From CAYONZ01 sp964405465 (GTDB taxonomy: Bacteria > Bdellovibrionota > Bdellovibrionia > Bdellovibrionales > JAMPXM01), in assembly GCA_964405465.1 (NCBI GenBank), contig CAYONZ010000007.1, positions 1 to 64,000 on the forward strand: a stretch of 64,000 bases of DNA, given 5' to 3'. Position 1 is the first letter of the stretch, and each line of letters starts with the position of its first letter. Below, piece after piece: positions 1 to 9,384 of the stretch. Position numbers and translations under genes: made by a program. Below the pieces are notes generated by a model, which worked only from the letters and a program-made list of their open reading frames with translations, had not been told where the DNA came from and did no database searches.

Positions 1-2
1 CA

Positions 3-98
3 AAAGCATTCTCCATGTACAGGTCAGATAAAATTAAAACCAAAACCAATATAGTTCGAAGAAATTTTGGGCACCTAAATATTTACGAGAGAAAATAG
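3..98 (+). CDS. C-terminal end of an upstream gene, possibly a solute-binding protein
   Basis: An open frame enters from the left window edge and stops with TAG directly before the ATG of the next kinase gene. Its 31 residues end in a pattern (Tyr, Lys-rich stretch, Arg-Asn-Phe-Gly, Leu, Ile) that resembles the tails of the SBP_bac_5 proteins elsewhere in this window. An SBP directly upstream of a histidine kinase would match the order seen at 19.8-22.7 kb. The match is by eye over a very short stretch, so the family assignment is tentative. Confidence 0.35.
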   Translation, partial: KAFSMYRSDKIKTKTNIVRRNFGHLNIYERK

Positions 99-1646
99 AT
101 GAACTTGGCCGAATGGTTTAAAATCAGAACACAATTACCGTTGAAACTGATTCTTTCAGCAATGTGTTTGCTTTGGGTCTGCTTCGTCGTTCGTGAATCC
201 CTTAATCGAAATGAGGAAGTCAAAGGCCACCTAATTGATCTCGAAAGACATCTCCTCTTGGCCATGGCTCAAAACAATCGACCTTTTGTTGAGCATATTC
301 TTGAAAATGCACATCGCCAGTTGAACGCAAAAGCCACAACTCTCTGCCTAGGGGACAGGACACTCGTTGAAATCAATGCCACGTCTACTCTCTGCGCTGT
401 CCCTCCTACAGTCTCCCCACGACAGATTGATTTCACCAAAGATAACCCATTTAAAATTTTAAATGCTTATTTGACGATCTACTCCAAAAAATTGAGCGGA
501 TCAAACGAGCTTAAGATTGTCATGCAAATCGATCGGCTCGCTTACCTAAGGGGTTCGATAGGAATTCTACTTTTAATATTGTTATTTGTGTTCTTTGTCT
601 TTCAAATGCTACACAAGCTCGAACGCTCTTTATTAAAAGATGTCATTTACCCGCTGCAAAACATCTTGGATGCCAAGCAAAAAATAGAAATCAAAGAAAT
701 CGAAGATATAAAAACACAAATTTCAATGGTTTTGGCTGCGGAACAAAAAGCGCTTCAAGCGCAAACACTCATAGCTCTTTCAAAACAAGTTGCGCACGAT
801 ATCCGGTCGCCGCTGTCTGCGGTTAATATGATTTTACCTTCGCTTCAGGGCAACCAACCCGAACAAACGCAGATTCTTCGTACTGCATTGAAACGGATCA
901 ATGACATTGCTCAAGATCTTTTGGATCGTAAAAATATGCAACTTCGAGAGACGACACAAAATCAAGATGGTTCAATGTTCCAGTGCAATTCAGACAGCAT
1001 TAATAAAACACCTATGAAATCGAAAACCATTGGTGTTGAGTCTGACGCGAATTATTTTACCTCCTCTCCACATCAGGCAATAATCACAAACGTGTCGCCC
1101 TCATCGAACGAACCGATTACTTCTTGCGACGTGGTTCTCGTAGTTCGGCAAATTGTTCTTGAAAAGAACGTACAAATTCAAAAACCAGACATTCAAATTA
1201 CAATAGACGCCGATGGTGAAAGTGTTTTCGCTCAGACCAATGCCAAAGAACTATCACGCATTCTTTCGAATCTTCTCAACAATTCAATTGAGGCAAAGGA
1301 CCCCGAAAGGGGTTTAGAGATTCAGATCTTTATTCGTCAGTACAATAAGCAAGTCAGTATTGTGGTGATGGATAACGGGGTCGGAATTCCATCTGACAAA
1401 ATTGCTCTACTTGGCCAGGTCGGTGTCTCGTTCGGCAAAGATCAAAAATCTGATTTTGCGTCTCACGCAGACAATGAAAAAAACGTAGGTTCGGATTTAA
1501 AACATAAATCAGGCACTGGCCTCGGGCTCGCACATGCGAAACAAGCTCTTGAGTCATGGGGTGGCCATCTCAAAATCCAATCCAGTGTTGGCATCGGAAC
1601 ACAAATGCATCTCCAACTGCCAGGTTTTGAATTCAGAAAGCACTAA
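99..1646 (+). CDS. Membrane sensor histidine kinase (HK1)
   Basis: This is a 515-residue inner-membrane histidine kinase. A first membrane helix lies near residues 16-34 and a second near 150-172, enclosing a periplasmic sensor region of about 115 residues. The H-box is at His233 (VAHDIRSPLS). The ATPase domain shows the N-box NNSIEA, the G1 box DNGVGIP and the G2 box GTGLGLAHAKQ. No receiver domain is attached and no response regulator is nearby. The part from about position 780 on is nearly identical in DNA to two other kinases here (21218-22687 and 25823-27094), but it carries a unique linker insertion near 935-1125. The start has GAGAG just upstream and directly follows the stop of the preceding frame. 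Confidence 0.9.
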   Translation: MNLAEWFKIRTQLPLKLILSAMCLLWVCFVVRESLNRNEEVKGHLIDLERHLLLAMAQNNRPFVEHILENAHRQLNAKATTLCLGDRTLVEINATSTLCAVPPTVSPRQIDFTKDNPFKILNAYLTIYSKKLSGSNELKIVMQIDRLAYLRGSIGILLLILLFVFFVFQMLHKLERSLLKDVIYPLQNILDAKQKIEIKEIEDIKTQISMVLAAEQKALQAQTLIALSKQVAHDIRSPLSAVNMILPSLQGNQPEQTQILRTALKRINDIAQDLLDRKNMQLRETTQNQDGSMFQCNSDSINKTPMKSKTIGVESDANYFTSSPHQAIITNVSPSSNEPITSCDVVLVVRQIVLEKNVQIQKPDIQITIDADGESVFAQTNAKELSRILSNLLNNSIEAKDPERGLEIQIFIRQYNKQVSIVVMDNGVGIPSDKIALLGQVGVSFGKDQKSDFASHADNEKNVGSDLKHKSGTGLGLAHAKQALESWGGHLKIQSSVGIGTQMHLQLPGFEFRKH

Positions 1647-1888
1647 AACTAGATCATCTCAAAAGATCTCGGACATCCTAAAGTTGAACCTGGTCTCTTC
1701 TTTGAAACACTCGAACCCTCATAGCCGATATTGAATCACTAATTTTTCCATGCTGTTTAGCAAACATTTCAGAAGCATCGGCCTAGACTCACCTGCGAAG
1801 AAAATACCTTCAACATACCTAATCAAACTGTTAAAAGAACCCGTTACCTGAGGGGGAATACAAATTTACCAAGAATTGGTACAGAAGA
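1647..1888 (+). repeat. Duplicated 3' flank of a kinase gene, copy 1
   Basis: About 240 bases directly after the HK1 stop recur with roughly 90 percent identity after HK2 (22688-22929). Both copies lose similarity just before the first ORF of the next operon. The differences fall in all codon positions of the open frames, so the block looks non-coding. It may hold a promoter or control region shared by two operons. I could not place a convincing -35/-10 pair. Confidence 0.8.
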
Positions 1889-1892
1889 GCGT

Positions 1893-1967
1893 ATGAAGTC
1901 CATTAAGATAGAGAGTCCACAAAATGCATCTTTGAAACCACATAAGAGTCGAATTTGTTTAAAATGA
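1893..1967 (+). CDS. Possible 24-residue peptide ORF
   Basis: A short basic ORF (begins MKSIKIESPQ, ends SRICLK) starts just past the end of the duplicated flank, with a weak purine-rich stretch (AGAAGAG) before the ATG. It precedes the 12-residue ORF at 1992. The equivalent point in the other copy of the flank begins a real-looking secreted 101-residue protein (22941), which is the main reason to list it. Nothing identifies a function. Confidence 0.25.
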   Translation: MKSIKIESPQNASLKPHKSRICLK

Positions 1968-1991
1968 ATTTTCGAAAGAAAGGAGGCCGAA

Positions 1992-2030
1992 ATGAGAACA
2001 GACTGGAAAGTTGAATGGAAAGCCCAATAA
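1992..2030 (+). CDS. 12-residue peptide ORF with near-perfect ribosome binding site
   Basis: The ORF encodes MRTDWKVEWKAQ. It is preceded by AAAGGAGG with 5 bases to the ATG, about the best Shine-Dalgarno in this part of the window. It lies upstream of a hairpin (2062-2088) and of the oxidoreductase-MFS-SBP-methyltransferase operon. Two Trp-Lys pairs stand out. It could be a precursor of a modified peptide, a leader peptide for attenuation, or a chance ORF. The strong binding site argues that it is translated; the role is inference. Confidence 0.45.
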   Translation: MRTDWKVEWKAQ

Positions 2031-2061
2031 CGGTTTCTATTAAAGTGCTTAATATCAAAGC

Positions 2062-2088
2062 GAGGGTATTACTTAATCCAATACCCTC
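2062..2088 (+). terminator. Hairpin between the tiny ORF and the biosynthetic-type operon
   Basis: A perfect 9-base-pair stem (GAGGGTATT with AATACCCTC) closes a 9-base loop. It lies 31 bases after the tiny ORF stop and 17 bases before the next start codon. No proper T-run follows, so it is more likely a partial terminator, attenuator or mRNA processing or stability element than a full terminator. Confidence 0.5.
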
Positions 2089-2105
2089 ATTTAGAGTGAG
2101 AAGAA

Positions 2106-3290
2106 ATGGTTATCATGAATAAACATATCAAAACTGTTATTGTAGGATCCGGAATATTGGGGGCGTGCCATGCATTTACCTTTTCCAAATCACGAAACGT
2201 TTGCGTATTTGATATTGCAAGTGGCCCGAGCCAAAATTTTGGGACTGGTGCCTCTAGTGCCTGCATACGCCGCCATTACTCTCACCCAGAACTAGCTTTG
2301 CTCGCAACCTATGCATTTAATTTTATCGAGAGTCTGCAGGAAAGGTTTCCCAATTTTGGCCTTTTCACAAGAACTGGGTGTTTGAGCATCGCTAATTCAA
2401 AAAATGTATTTCAAGACACCTACCGCCAGACTTTCGAAAAGATTAAAATACCATTTCGTGAACATCCAGGAGCTGAATTGAAAAACAAATTCGATCAGTT
2501 AAAAATAGCTGACTTCGAAACGGGGATTTTTGACGAGTATGCGGGGTACGCAGATCCCCATGGTTTAACAGCTTTGTTGGTAGACTTGGCTAAGGTTAAT
2601 GGTGCCTCATTCAATTATAATACAAAAGTAAAAGAAATTCTGTATAGTGACTCTAAGGTCATTGGAATAAGAACTGATAAAGATGAGGTCGTTAGCTGTA
2701 ACGAGGTGATCATTGCCGGATCTTATCTGACAGAAAATCTTCTAACTAATTCAAACATTAATTTTTCACTCCCTTCTACCAGCAAAAGACCTGTGTTTAC
2801 AATTTATGCACCACTCAATGATGGGAGGTACAGAGGGCCTATTTTTGCTGATTTTACCAATGAAATCTATTGCAAGCCAGAAGCTGATGGTGTTTTAGCT
2901 GGATCTATTGCTAATGAGGATGAAGAAAATAGGTTATCGATAGATGACGACTATTTTAACATTGATGAAACTCGAATTATATCTCTATTAGATCGAATTC
3001 AAGAGCGTTTTAAATCTCCAGTAATCAACAAAGATCAAATCCGAATCGTTAATGGGTTCTACGATGTGAACGATGTTGACTGGGTTCCCATACAAGATCA
3101 GATCGGACCGTCAGGATTGTATCTGTCATTTGCAACAAGCGGACACGGATTTAAATTAGCTTTTCCTATGGCTGAGCTTTTGTTATCGCAAATAGATGGT
3201 AACCTTCAGCCCTCAATTTTGTCTTCAATTGAACCTTCTATATTCAATTTGAATGATAAACGAATAAATGCCACAGGAGTTCTTGCATGA
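2106..3290 (+). CDS. FAD-dependent oxidoreductase, DAO family
   Basis: This 394-residue protein has an N-terminal dinucleotide-binding motif GSGILG at residues 14-19 and a C-terminal SGHGF segment, as in the DAO family (amino acid or sarcosine oxidase-like, cytoplasmic). Family members oxidise C-N bonds of amino acids or N-methylated amines with FAD. The substrate here is unknown. The start could be the ATG at 2106 or the one at 2115; the GAGTGAGAAG stretch lies just before both. It is the first main gene of an operon of five overlapping genes ending in a hybrid kinase. In that setting a tailoring or degradative step on a signal molecule is plausible, but this is inference. Confidence 0.8.
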   Translation: MVIMNKHIKTVIVGSGILGACHAFTFSKSRNVCVFDIASGPSQNFGTGASSACIRRHYSHPELALLATYAFNFIESLQERFPNFGLFTRTGCLSIANSKNVFQDTYRQTFEKIKIPFREHPGAELKNKFDQLKIADFETGIFDEYAGYADPHGLTALLVDLAKVNGASFNYNTKVKEILYSDSKVIGIRTDKDEVVSCNEVIIAGSYLTENLLTNSNINFSLPSTSKRPVFTIYAPLNDGRYRGPIFADFTNEIYCKPEADGVLAGSIANEDEENRLSIDDDYFNIDETRIISLLDRIQERFKSPVINKDQIRIVNGFYDVNDVDWVPIQDQIGPSGLYLSFATSGHGFKLAFPMAELLLSQIDGNLQPSILSSIEPSIFNLNDKRINATGVLA

Positions 3291-4519
3291 TTGAACATAA
3301 AAACCTGATGGGATTCTATTTCAACCGAATTTTGGTATCTAGATTTATTAGTGGTATCGGGGACTGGGGCGGCTTAATAGCCATCTCAAATCTTTCCTAT
3401 AACTCAACCCACTCAGTAAAAGGGCTATCGATTATTTATGCTGCAAAGATTTGTTCCATTCTATTTAGCTCTGTCATACAAGGTTTAGTGCTAAAAGCGA
3501 TCAAACAGTCTTTTTCTATAGGCAAAATATTGGGAGTGCTAGAAGCCATTTCTGCACTCAGCTTGATTTCCATATTGAAAGTGAATGAACTCGAAACGCC
3601 AACGCTAGCTACGCTCTATTTTTTATCTGCGATATGTTCATCTATTTTTCTCTCCCTCACAAACACATTAATTACCGAAATTTATCCTAGTGAATACAAA
3701 GAACACTTTAGATTGGTTCAGTTTTCAAAAAGAGCCGCGTTCTTAATTGGACCTATCGTTATGGGTGCAATTATTGGTGTATTTGGCAATAAAATTGGCA
3801 TTATTGCGGACGCAGCTTCGTTTCTTCTATCTGGCATTGCATTATATAGCATAACTGCACCAATTACTCTCTTGATAAAAACTGAAATTGGAGAATCGCC
3901 TGACACAAATAATAAAGCCAATTTTCAAAAACCTATTGCTTTACTTTTTATTGCTTCGACAATTGTCGGACTAGTTGGGCTTACCGGGGGGGCCGTGAAT
4001 TCAATAGAATTGCCTTACATTATTACCCAGCTAAATTTAGGATCTAGTTTTTTTGGTCTATCATTGGCACTAGGGGGCCTGGGTTCTATCTGTGGGCTCT
4101 TAATTGATACACAAATTCCAGATGATTATTCTTCATCTCAATTAATATTTCTGAGTATTTCTGGTCTGATCGCTTCATTTGTACCATGGTATTTTAATTC
4201 AAGTTGGCTTTTCGCTTTAGCATTGGTTCTTTTTGGAATTTCGATCACTATTTTTTCAAACCGAACACTATTTTACTTAGTTGACTGTTACAATGGGTCT
4301 TCTGAAATCAGGAACCTGTTTAAAGACAAACCAACTTTTTTTTTATTTTACCATCAGGTTGACTCTGTTGCGATGATCATTGGCGCTATTACATCTGGTA
4401 TCATTGCCGATCTATATTCTACAAAAGAGTCAGTTCACCTTATTATATTTTGTTTATCTATTTCTATAATAGCTAACTTCCTTTTTATCAGATATTCCAC
4501 TCATACGGAGACCAAATGA
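3287..4519 (+). CDS. MFS transporter
   Basis: This is a 410-residue polytopic protein with about 12 predicted helices and Gly-rich turns typical of the drug-efflux MFS (MFS_1/MFS_3) families. It starts with the ATGA overlap on the oxidoreductase stop and itself overlaps the next gene by ATGA, so translation is coupled. In this operon it is the likely exporter of the product of the oxidoreductase and methyltransferase. The substrate cannot be read from the sequence. Confidence 0.85.
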   Translation: MIEHKNLMGFYFNRILVSRFISGIGDWGGLIAISNLSYNSTHSVKGLSIIYAAKICSILFSSVIQGLVLKAIKQSFSIGKILGVLEAISALSLISILKVNELETPTLATLYFLSAICSSIFLSLTNTLITEIYPSEYKEHFRLVQFSKRAAFLIGPIVMGAIIGVFGNKIGIIADAASFLLSGIALYSITAPITLLIKTEIGESPDTNNKANFQKPIALLFIASTIVGLVGLTGGAVNSIELPYIITQLNLGSSFFGLSLALGGLGSICGLLIDTQIPDDYSSSQLIFLSISGLIASFVPWYFNSSWLFALALVLFGISITIFSNRTLFYLVDCYNGSSEIRNLFKDKPTFFLFYHQVDSVAMIIGAITSGIIADLYSTKESVHLIIFCLSISIIANFLFIRYSTHTETK

Positions 4520-5985
4520 TCCAGAGATATTTTGGATATATTCTTCCTCTCATTTTTTTTAGTAACCTTGCATCAGGGAAAACTGTCTATACCGAAATCC
4601 CTCAACCCTGCACAAATATTCAGTGGAATGTAAATTCCACTGAATCAGAATCGAGTTTTTTAGTTAGCTCTGCTGTCTATCAGTCATTGGTAAAGCTGGG
4701 CCCAAGAGGTTCCATTCTACCCAATCTAGCAGAATCTTGGACAGTAATCACACCAACGAAAATTAAATTCACATTAAAAGAAAAGATCTTCTTCTCAAAT
4801 GGAGCAAAAGTCGAGGCACGAGACGCCAAGGAATCCCTAGAACAAATAATGTTGAAAACCGCATTTACTAAAATTATTTTAGGTGGCATTAAAGATATTG
4901 AAGTTATCGACGAAAAACATTTTTACTTGGTTCTCACAAAACCAGATCCACTTATTTTTCAAAAAATCTCTGTTTTCTTTAGGTTGTATTTTTTAAGAGA
5001 CCATCCCAATGAAGAGAAAAACCTACCAGGAACCGGCCCATGGGAGTTTGCATCTAAAAATACTGATCAGTATACTTTTAAGTCTTTATCTAAAGATGGC
5101 GATGAACATTTAATAATTTTCTGCAATGCTCATGGCAATACAATCGATAGGCTTGGTAAAAGCAATAAAAATGACTTAATTTTGATTGAAGGGCTATCTT
5201 ACAAAGATCAATTGACCATGAGAAAAACGTTTAAATTAAACACAATTGAAACTTCCGATTCTGTACAGTCATTTGGGATTTTCAATCTTTTGTCCGACAA
5301 TAAAGCAATTAAAGATATCGAGATCCGCAAAGCCATTAACTACGCTTTAGATCGCCCAGCATTCAGTCGGTTGGTTTTGAAAGGACAGGGCCAGATGTTA
5401 CCTGGATTAAGCCTAAACAATGAAATTGGCCACAATGAATTAAGCCTTTATCCCTACAAACAATCTGAGGCCAAAGAAATTGTTTTTAACTGGAAAAAGA
5501 CCAATAAACAAAACACAATTTTTCTTAGAGTTGGGTTGCAGTCTGAAGAAGATACGACAATTAGTTTTATCGAGCAGTTGCAATTTTCCTTAAAACAAAT
5601 TGGCATTGATTTAGTAGTCAACAAACATTACGCCGTCGAAAAGCAAAGGGAATTTCAAAAAGAAATTGACTTAATTTTCGGAAGTGACCCGAGCCCATAT
5701 CTTCATATTGATTTCTTAATTCGTAATTTCTATATTTCGAAAAGTATGTTTTATGTTGGAGGGACAAAAGAACTGGAATTGGCAATTGCCACCATCGATG
5801 CTCTATTAACAGGTGAGAACTCTGAAGGTCATTACAAAATAATTGATAAATATCTTTATGATAACTTTTTAGGTGTTCCAGGATTTCAGCCTCAAAAGAT
5901 TCGAGCTTATAGTGGCAACATCCAAGAAATATCCTCACAAGGGCCCCTATTGGATTTTTCAGCGATGCCCATTGGAGGTATTTAG
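4516..5985 (+). CDS. Periplasmic solute-binding protein, SBP_bac_5 type
   Basis: This 489-residue protein has a signal peptide (hydrophobic stretch ILPLIFFSNLASG, cleavage near residue 21) and the layout of the peptide/nickel-binding family: an early YQSLVKL segment, WTVITPTKIKFTLKEKIFFSNG near residue 80, and a late ALDRPAF segment. These proteins bind oligopeptides or other ligands in the periplasm, normally for an ABC transporter, but no ABC permease or ATPase gene exists in the window. Its place next to a histidine kinase suggests ligand presentation to the sensor. Unlike most other SBPs here it has no internal start after the signal peptide. Confidence 0.85.
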   Translation: MIQRYFGYILPLIFFSNLASGKTVYTEIPQPCTNIQWNVNSTESESSFLVSSAVYQSLVKLGPRGSILPNLAESWTVITPTKIKFTLKEKIFFSNGAKVEARDAKESLEQIMLKTAFTKIILGGIKDIEVIDEKHFYLVLTKPDPLIFQKISVFFRLYFLRDHPNEEKNLPGTGPWEFASKNTDQYTFKSLSKDGDEHLIIFCNAHGNTIDRLGKSNKNDLILIEGLSYKDQLTMRKTFKLNTIETSDSVQSFGIFNLLSDNKAIKDIEIRKAINYALDRPAFSRLVLKGQGQMLPGLSLNNEIGHNELSLYPYKQSEAKEIVFNWKKTNKQNTIFLRVGLQSEEDTTISFIEQLQFSLKQIGIDLVVNKHYAVEKQREFQKEIDLIFGSDPSPYLHIDFLIRNFYISKSMFYVGGTKELELAIATIDALLTGENSEGHYKIIDKYLYDNFLGVPGFQPQKIRAYSGNIQEISSQGPLLDFSAMPIGGI

Positions 5986-6731
5986 TGGACTTTCCATCTA
6001 TTTTCCAAAGATATGATATAGAATTTACTGATTACTTATACGATGACCAGGATTGGATTAAATCAGCCTTTAATAAAGAAATACACACTACCGTTTTGGA
6101 CATCGCTTGTGGTACCGGCCGCTCATCTATTCAACTCTTAAATTCAGGAGCGGTGGTGACAGGAGTTGATTCCAATAAAGAAGCCCTTGAGATTTTTCGA
6201 TCTAAAGCTACCTACCACGAAACTTCTGGGTCCCTATTTGTTGAGAATATTGATATCAATTTACTATTTCCAAAGGGAAAATGGGATGTAATTTTAATTG
6301 TCGGGAATTCAATTGGAGTAATTCAATCAGAGGAACGTTTGAATTGTTTTTTACATTGGGCGTCCGAAAATTTAAATGTCAATGGTAGGCTTTTGATTTC
6401 AATGACATTTCCCGAAAGTGGGCCTGTACAAATGGGAATTGAGCAGCCGAAGAGAAGTTATGTTTTGAGTAATGGGTTCAAATATGAGCGTTCCTTTCAT
6501 TTTGATGTCTCAAAAGACAAATCATCCCTCTTTTTGAAATATTGGAGGGACAACATTTTAGTACATCAAGATGTTCTTGATCTTTATCGATATGACTGGA
6601 CACTTGTTAAATCCTTAGCACAAAAGCACTTTGGATTTCAAAACGTCAATTATGAAATGAAGTTTTCATCGACTGATAACCATGACAGAAGTGAGCCATA
6701 TGAAGTATTCTTTAGCATCGAAAAAGCATAG
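5985..6731 (+). CDS. Class I SAM-dependent methyltransferase
   Basis: This 248-residue cytoplasmic protein has motif I LDIACGTGRSS at residues 38-48 and an acidic motif II (GVDSN) about 17 residues later, as in class I methyltransferases. The start is the GTG that overlaps the stop of the SBP gene by one base. It probably methylates a small molecule or peptide made in the same operon; the substrate is unknown. Confidence 0.85.
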   Translation: MDFPSIFQRYDIEFTDYLYDDQDWIKSAFNKEIHTTVLDIACGTGRSSIQLLNSGAVVTGVDSNKEALEIFRSKATYHETSGSLFVENIDINLLFPKGKWDVILIVGNSIGVIQSEERLNCFLHWASENLNVNGRLLISMTFPESGPVQMGIEQPKRSYVLSNGFKYERSFHFDVSKDKSSLFLKYWRDNILVHQDVLDLYRYDWTLVKSLAQKHFGFQNVNYEMKFSSTDNHDRSEPYEVFFSIEKA

Positions 6732-9093
6732 GGGTATTTGCTCGCTTTCATTTGAACGAAGAATAGCGCTAACTTTAGTTGGTTTATTTCTCTTGGTTTT
6801 TGTAGTGGCAATGGGGGGACTAAAATTCACCAATTCCAAACTGAATGCGATCTTTAGCGAGATTGAGTCGAGAAATATTTTAGCTGCCAAGCAGAATTTA
6901 GAACATTACCTTTTATCATGGAATTCAAGTTTAGCTTTAATCGCAAATTCAGCTCAAATCTCAGAATGGTATGAATATCGAAAGTACGGGTTAACCCGTG
7001 AGGAACAACGGCATTATTCAAAATTAAAAAAGTACTTCGAAGATGCCAACAAAAATCAATCTGGTCTCTCGAATATCACTTTTGGAAATGAACCTTGCGA
7101 AAGCCTTTTTGAAATTGTTCAAGATAGAAACTTAATTCGAATTTGTGCGAACCATAAAAATATCCCGGTTTCAGTTTCGGCTGACGCTGATCTGAGTAGA
7201 CTTGAAGCAAGTATACGCCAGTTTGTACCTAATGGTGAGATCGACAGCACCACAATTGGAAATGATCCCACCTACCCTCTGGAAAATATTCCAGGAATTA
7301 TTTTAAAGATGAAACACACTGGTCAAATTGAGAATCTTATTCAGTCATTCGACATGATTTTACCAATCACACTTGGAATACTGCTGACGGGAACATTACT
7401 TGTTTTATTTTTCATGTGGTCAAAGCTTTTCAGAGCTCAAAGAAATGTTCTTAATTATATTACCAACACTTTGAGTGGGAACAAAAAAAACCTAGAGGCT
7501 CCCCAAAGTTTAGGTTTTGCTGATCTCGAATCCACTATGAAAGGGATTGTCGATAAGGTTATTGCTTATGAGCAAAGTCAAAAGGAAACCGAGTTATTAA
7601 ATCTTTCAAAACAAATTTCTCATGACATTCGTAGCCCGCTGACAGCTCTTAATTTGCTTTCTAGTTCGTTGACAGAGTTGCCAGAAGCCAAAAGAATTTT
7701 AGTTAGAAACAGTATCAATCGAATTAATGATATTGCACATGATTTGCTTGAACGCAGTAAAAAGCCATCTGAACAATTTAATGCTTTTAGCTCCGCAATT
7801 TTACCTAAACAAGAGTCAGATGTCATTATGGTGTCCTCACTTATTCATAGTATCGTTTCAGAAAAACGACTTCAGTTTAGAGAATCGGTCGGAGTTCAAA
7901 TTGAGTCCAGAACTGAATTGGCCTACGGCCTTTTTGTGAATATAGCAAGTAAGGAGTTGAAACGAATAATTTCAAATTTGATCAATAATTCCGTTGAGGC
8001 TTTCGAGGAAGGTAAAGGTGAAGTGTTTATCAGTGTGATCAGTTGTAATGATGCAGTTTTGATTTCTATTCAAGATAATGGAAGGGGTATCCCCAAAGAA
8101 GTCTTAAACAAGATCGGACAGCAAGGTTTTTCGTTTGGCAAATCCTCATCAAACCAAAGTGGATCTGGTCTAGGAGTATTTCATGCCAAACAAACAATTG
8201 AATCGTTTGAAGGTAGTTTAACAATTGAGAGCGAGTCAGATAAAGGCACAAAAATCACTATTTCACTTCCCAAAGCTATTGCACCAGATTGGTTTTTGAA
8301 GACTCTCCAACTCGACCCAGGGCAAACAATAGTTATATGCGATGATGACACCAGCATTCATCAAATATGGAGCGGACGAATTAAATCGTTAAATCTAGGT
8401 TCAAAAATAAATTTGCTAAATTTTTCTTCAGGGCAAGCATTTAAGTCTTGGGTTAAAGGAAATTCAATAGATTCAATTAAGTACCTTGTTGATTTTGAAC
8501 TCATAAATCAGCCACAAACTGGCCTAGACATAATTGAGGAGCTTGGCATCCAAAATAAATCTGTCCTAGTCACAAGCCGATATGAAGAATCTCACATCAG
8601 AGACCGTTGTGAAAAATTAAGACTAAAGTTGATTCCTAAAGATGTTGTCGGCTTTGTACCTATCCAATCAATCCCATCTCAGGTTCACTACGATGCCTGC
8701 CTCATTGATGATGATCCATTAGTTAGAATGACCTGGGAGCTTACAGCCAAAGAGTCTGGCTCATCAATTTTAACGGTTGAGTCCTTCGAAAGCTTTATTA
8801 ATAATTCCCAAAATATCAGCAGAGAAACTCCTGTAAACGTCGATATGAATTTGGGGAATGGTATCCGCGGCACCGATGTGGCCCTAAAACTTCATAATAT
8901 GGGTTTTAAATGGATTTATTTGGCGACTGGGTATGAAGCTGAAGGTATTGGAGATGTCCCATCCTGTGTTGTGGCCGTTCGCGGAAAAGATCCAGTATTT
9001 GCACGATATAAAGACTCTTTCCTTTCAAGAAATGCTCATGAAAAGAACACGATTGGAACAGTTGAACCCTCAGAGATAATATTGAATCTTTAA
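6700..9093 (+). CDS. Hybrid sensor histidine kinase with two receiver domains
   Basis: This is an inner-membrane kinase of about 797 residues. I prefer the ATG at 6700 because AAGTGAG precedes it; the upstream ATG at 6682 would add six residues. It has two membrane helices (about 25-45 and 222-242) around a periplasmic domain. The H-box is ISHDIRSPLTALN (His308), the N-box NNSVEAF, G1 DNGRGIP and G2 GSGLGVFHAKQ. Two receiver domains follow. The first has CDDD, the phospho-acceptor Asp in YLVDFEL and the lysine in LIPKD. The second has IDDD, VDMNLGNG and RGKDP. Key receiver residues appear intact in both. No output domain or cognate regulator is encoded nearby. The gene overlaps the methyltransferase and ends the operon. 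A close architectural homologue lies at 14674. Confidence 0.9.
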   Translation: MKYSLASKKHRGICSLSFERRIALTLVGLFLLVFVVAMGGLKFTNSKLNAIFSEIESRNILAAKQNLEHYLLSWNSSLALIANSAQISEWYEYRKYGLTREEQRHYSKLKKYFEDANKNQSGLSNITFGNEPCESLFEIVQDRNLIRICANHKNIPVSVSADADLSRLEASIRQFVPNGEIDSTTIGNDPTYPLENIPGIILKMKHTGQIENLIQSFDMILPITLGILLTGTLLVLFFMWSKLFRAQRNVLNYITNTLSGNKKNLEAPQSLGFADLESTMKGIVDKVIAYEQSQKETELLNLSKQISHDIRSPLTALNLLSSSLTELPEAKRILVRNSINRINDIAHDLLERSKKPSEQFNAFSSAILPKQESDVIMVSSLIHSIVSEKRLQFRESVGVQIESRTELAYGLFVNIASKELKRIISNLINNSVEAFEEGKGEVFISVISCNDAVLISIQDNGRGIPKEVLNKIGQQGFSFGKSSSNQSGSGLGVFHAKQTIESFEGSLTIESESDKGTKITISLPKAIAPDWFLKTLQLDPGQTIVICDDDTSIHQIWSGRIKSLNLGSKINLLNFSSGQAFKSWVKGNSIDSIKYLVDFELINQPQTGLDIIEELGIQNKSVLVTSRYEESHIRDRCEKLRLKLIPKDVVGFVPIQSIPSQVHYDACLIDDDPLVRMTWELTAKESGSSILTVESFESFINNSQNISRETPVNVDMNLGNGIRGTDVALKLHNMGFKWIYLATGYEAEGIGDVPSCVVAVRGKDPVFARYKDSFLSRNAHEKNTIGTVEPSEIILNL

Positions 9094-9384
9094 TTTTTTC
9101 CCGGCCGCATAAATAAATGTCGTAGACATTAAAAAGGAAAACGAGTCTGAACCAATGTGCATGCGATAAACTTGAACATAGTAGGAAACATCACCAAAAG
9201 ATAACAGTAGAAGGCCTACACTATGTGGATAGTTTCTCCCTTTCCATAGGTAGAACGCGCAAAACAATCCAACCGCAGCCTGACAGATATATAAGGCATC
9301 TACCTGCAGCTCCCCAAAAAAATAAAAGAACAAAGGAAACAACAAAAACAGTGGGTAAAATTTAAATAGGGGGTGTTTTCGCAT
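9070..9384 (-). CDS. Small integral membrane protein
   Basis: A 104-residue hydrophobic protein with three to four predicted helices starts at the ATG that overlaps the TGA stop of the beta-lactamase-like gene. The segment LLLLSFGDVSYYV is reminiscent of the YhhN/TMEM86 (lysoplasmalogenase) family, which would normally be about twice as long, so it could be a truncated member. That similarity is weak. Its 3' end overlaps the convergent kinase gene by 24 bases. Confidence 0.45.
   Translation of the reverse strand: MRKHPLFKFYPLFLLFPLFFYFFGELQVDALYICQAAVGLFCAFYLWKGRNYPHSVGLLLLSFGDVSYYVQVYRMHIGSDSFSFLMSTTFIYAAGKKLKIQYYL

Noticed and set aside
1354..1557. Repeated minus-strand ORF of 67 codons present in all three kinase genes
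   Set aside because: It is the mirror frame of the duplicated kinase core and its repetition only reflects that duplication.
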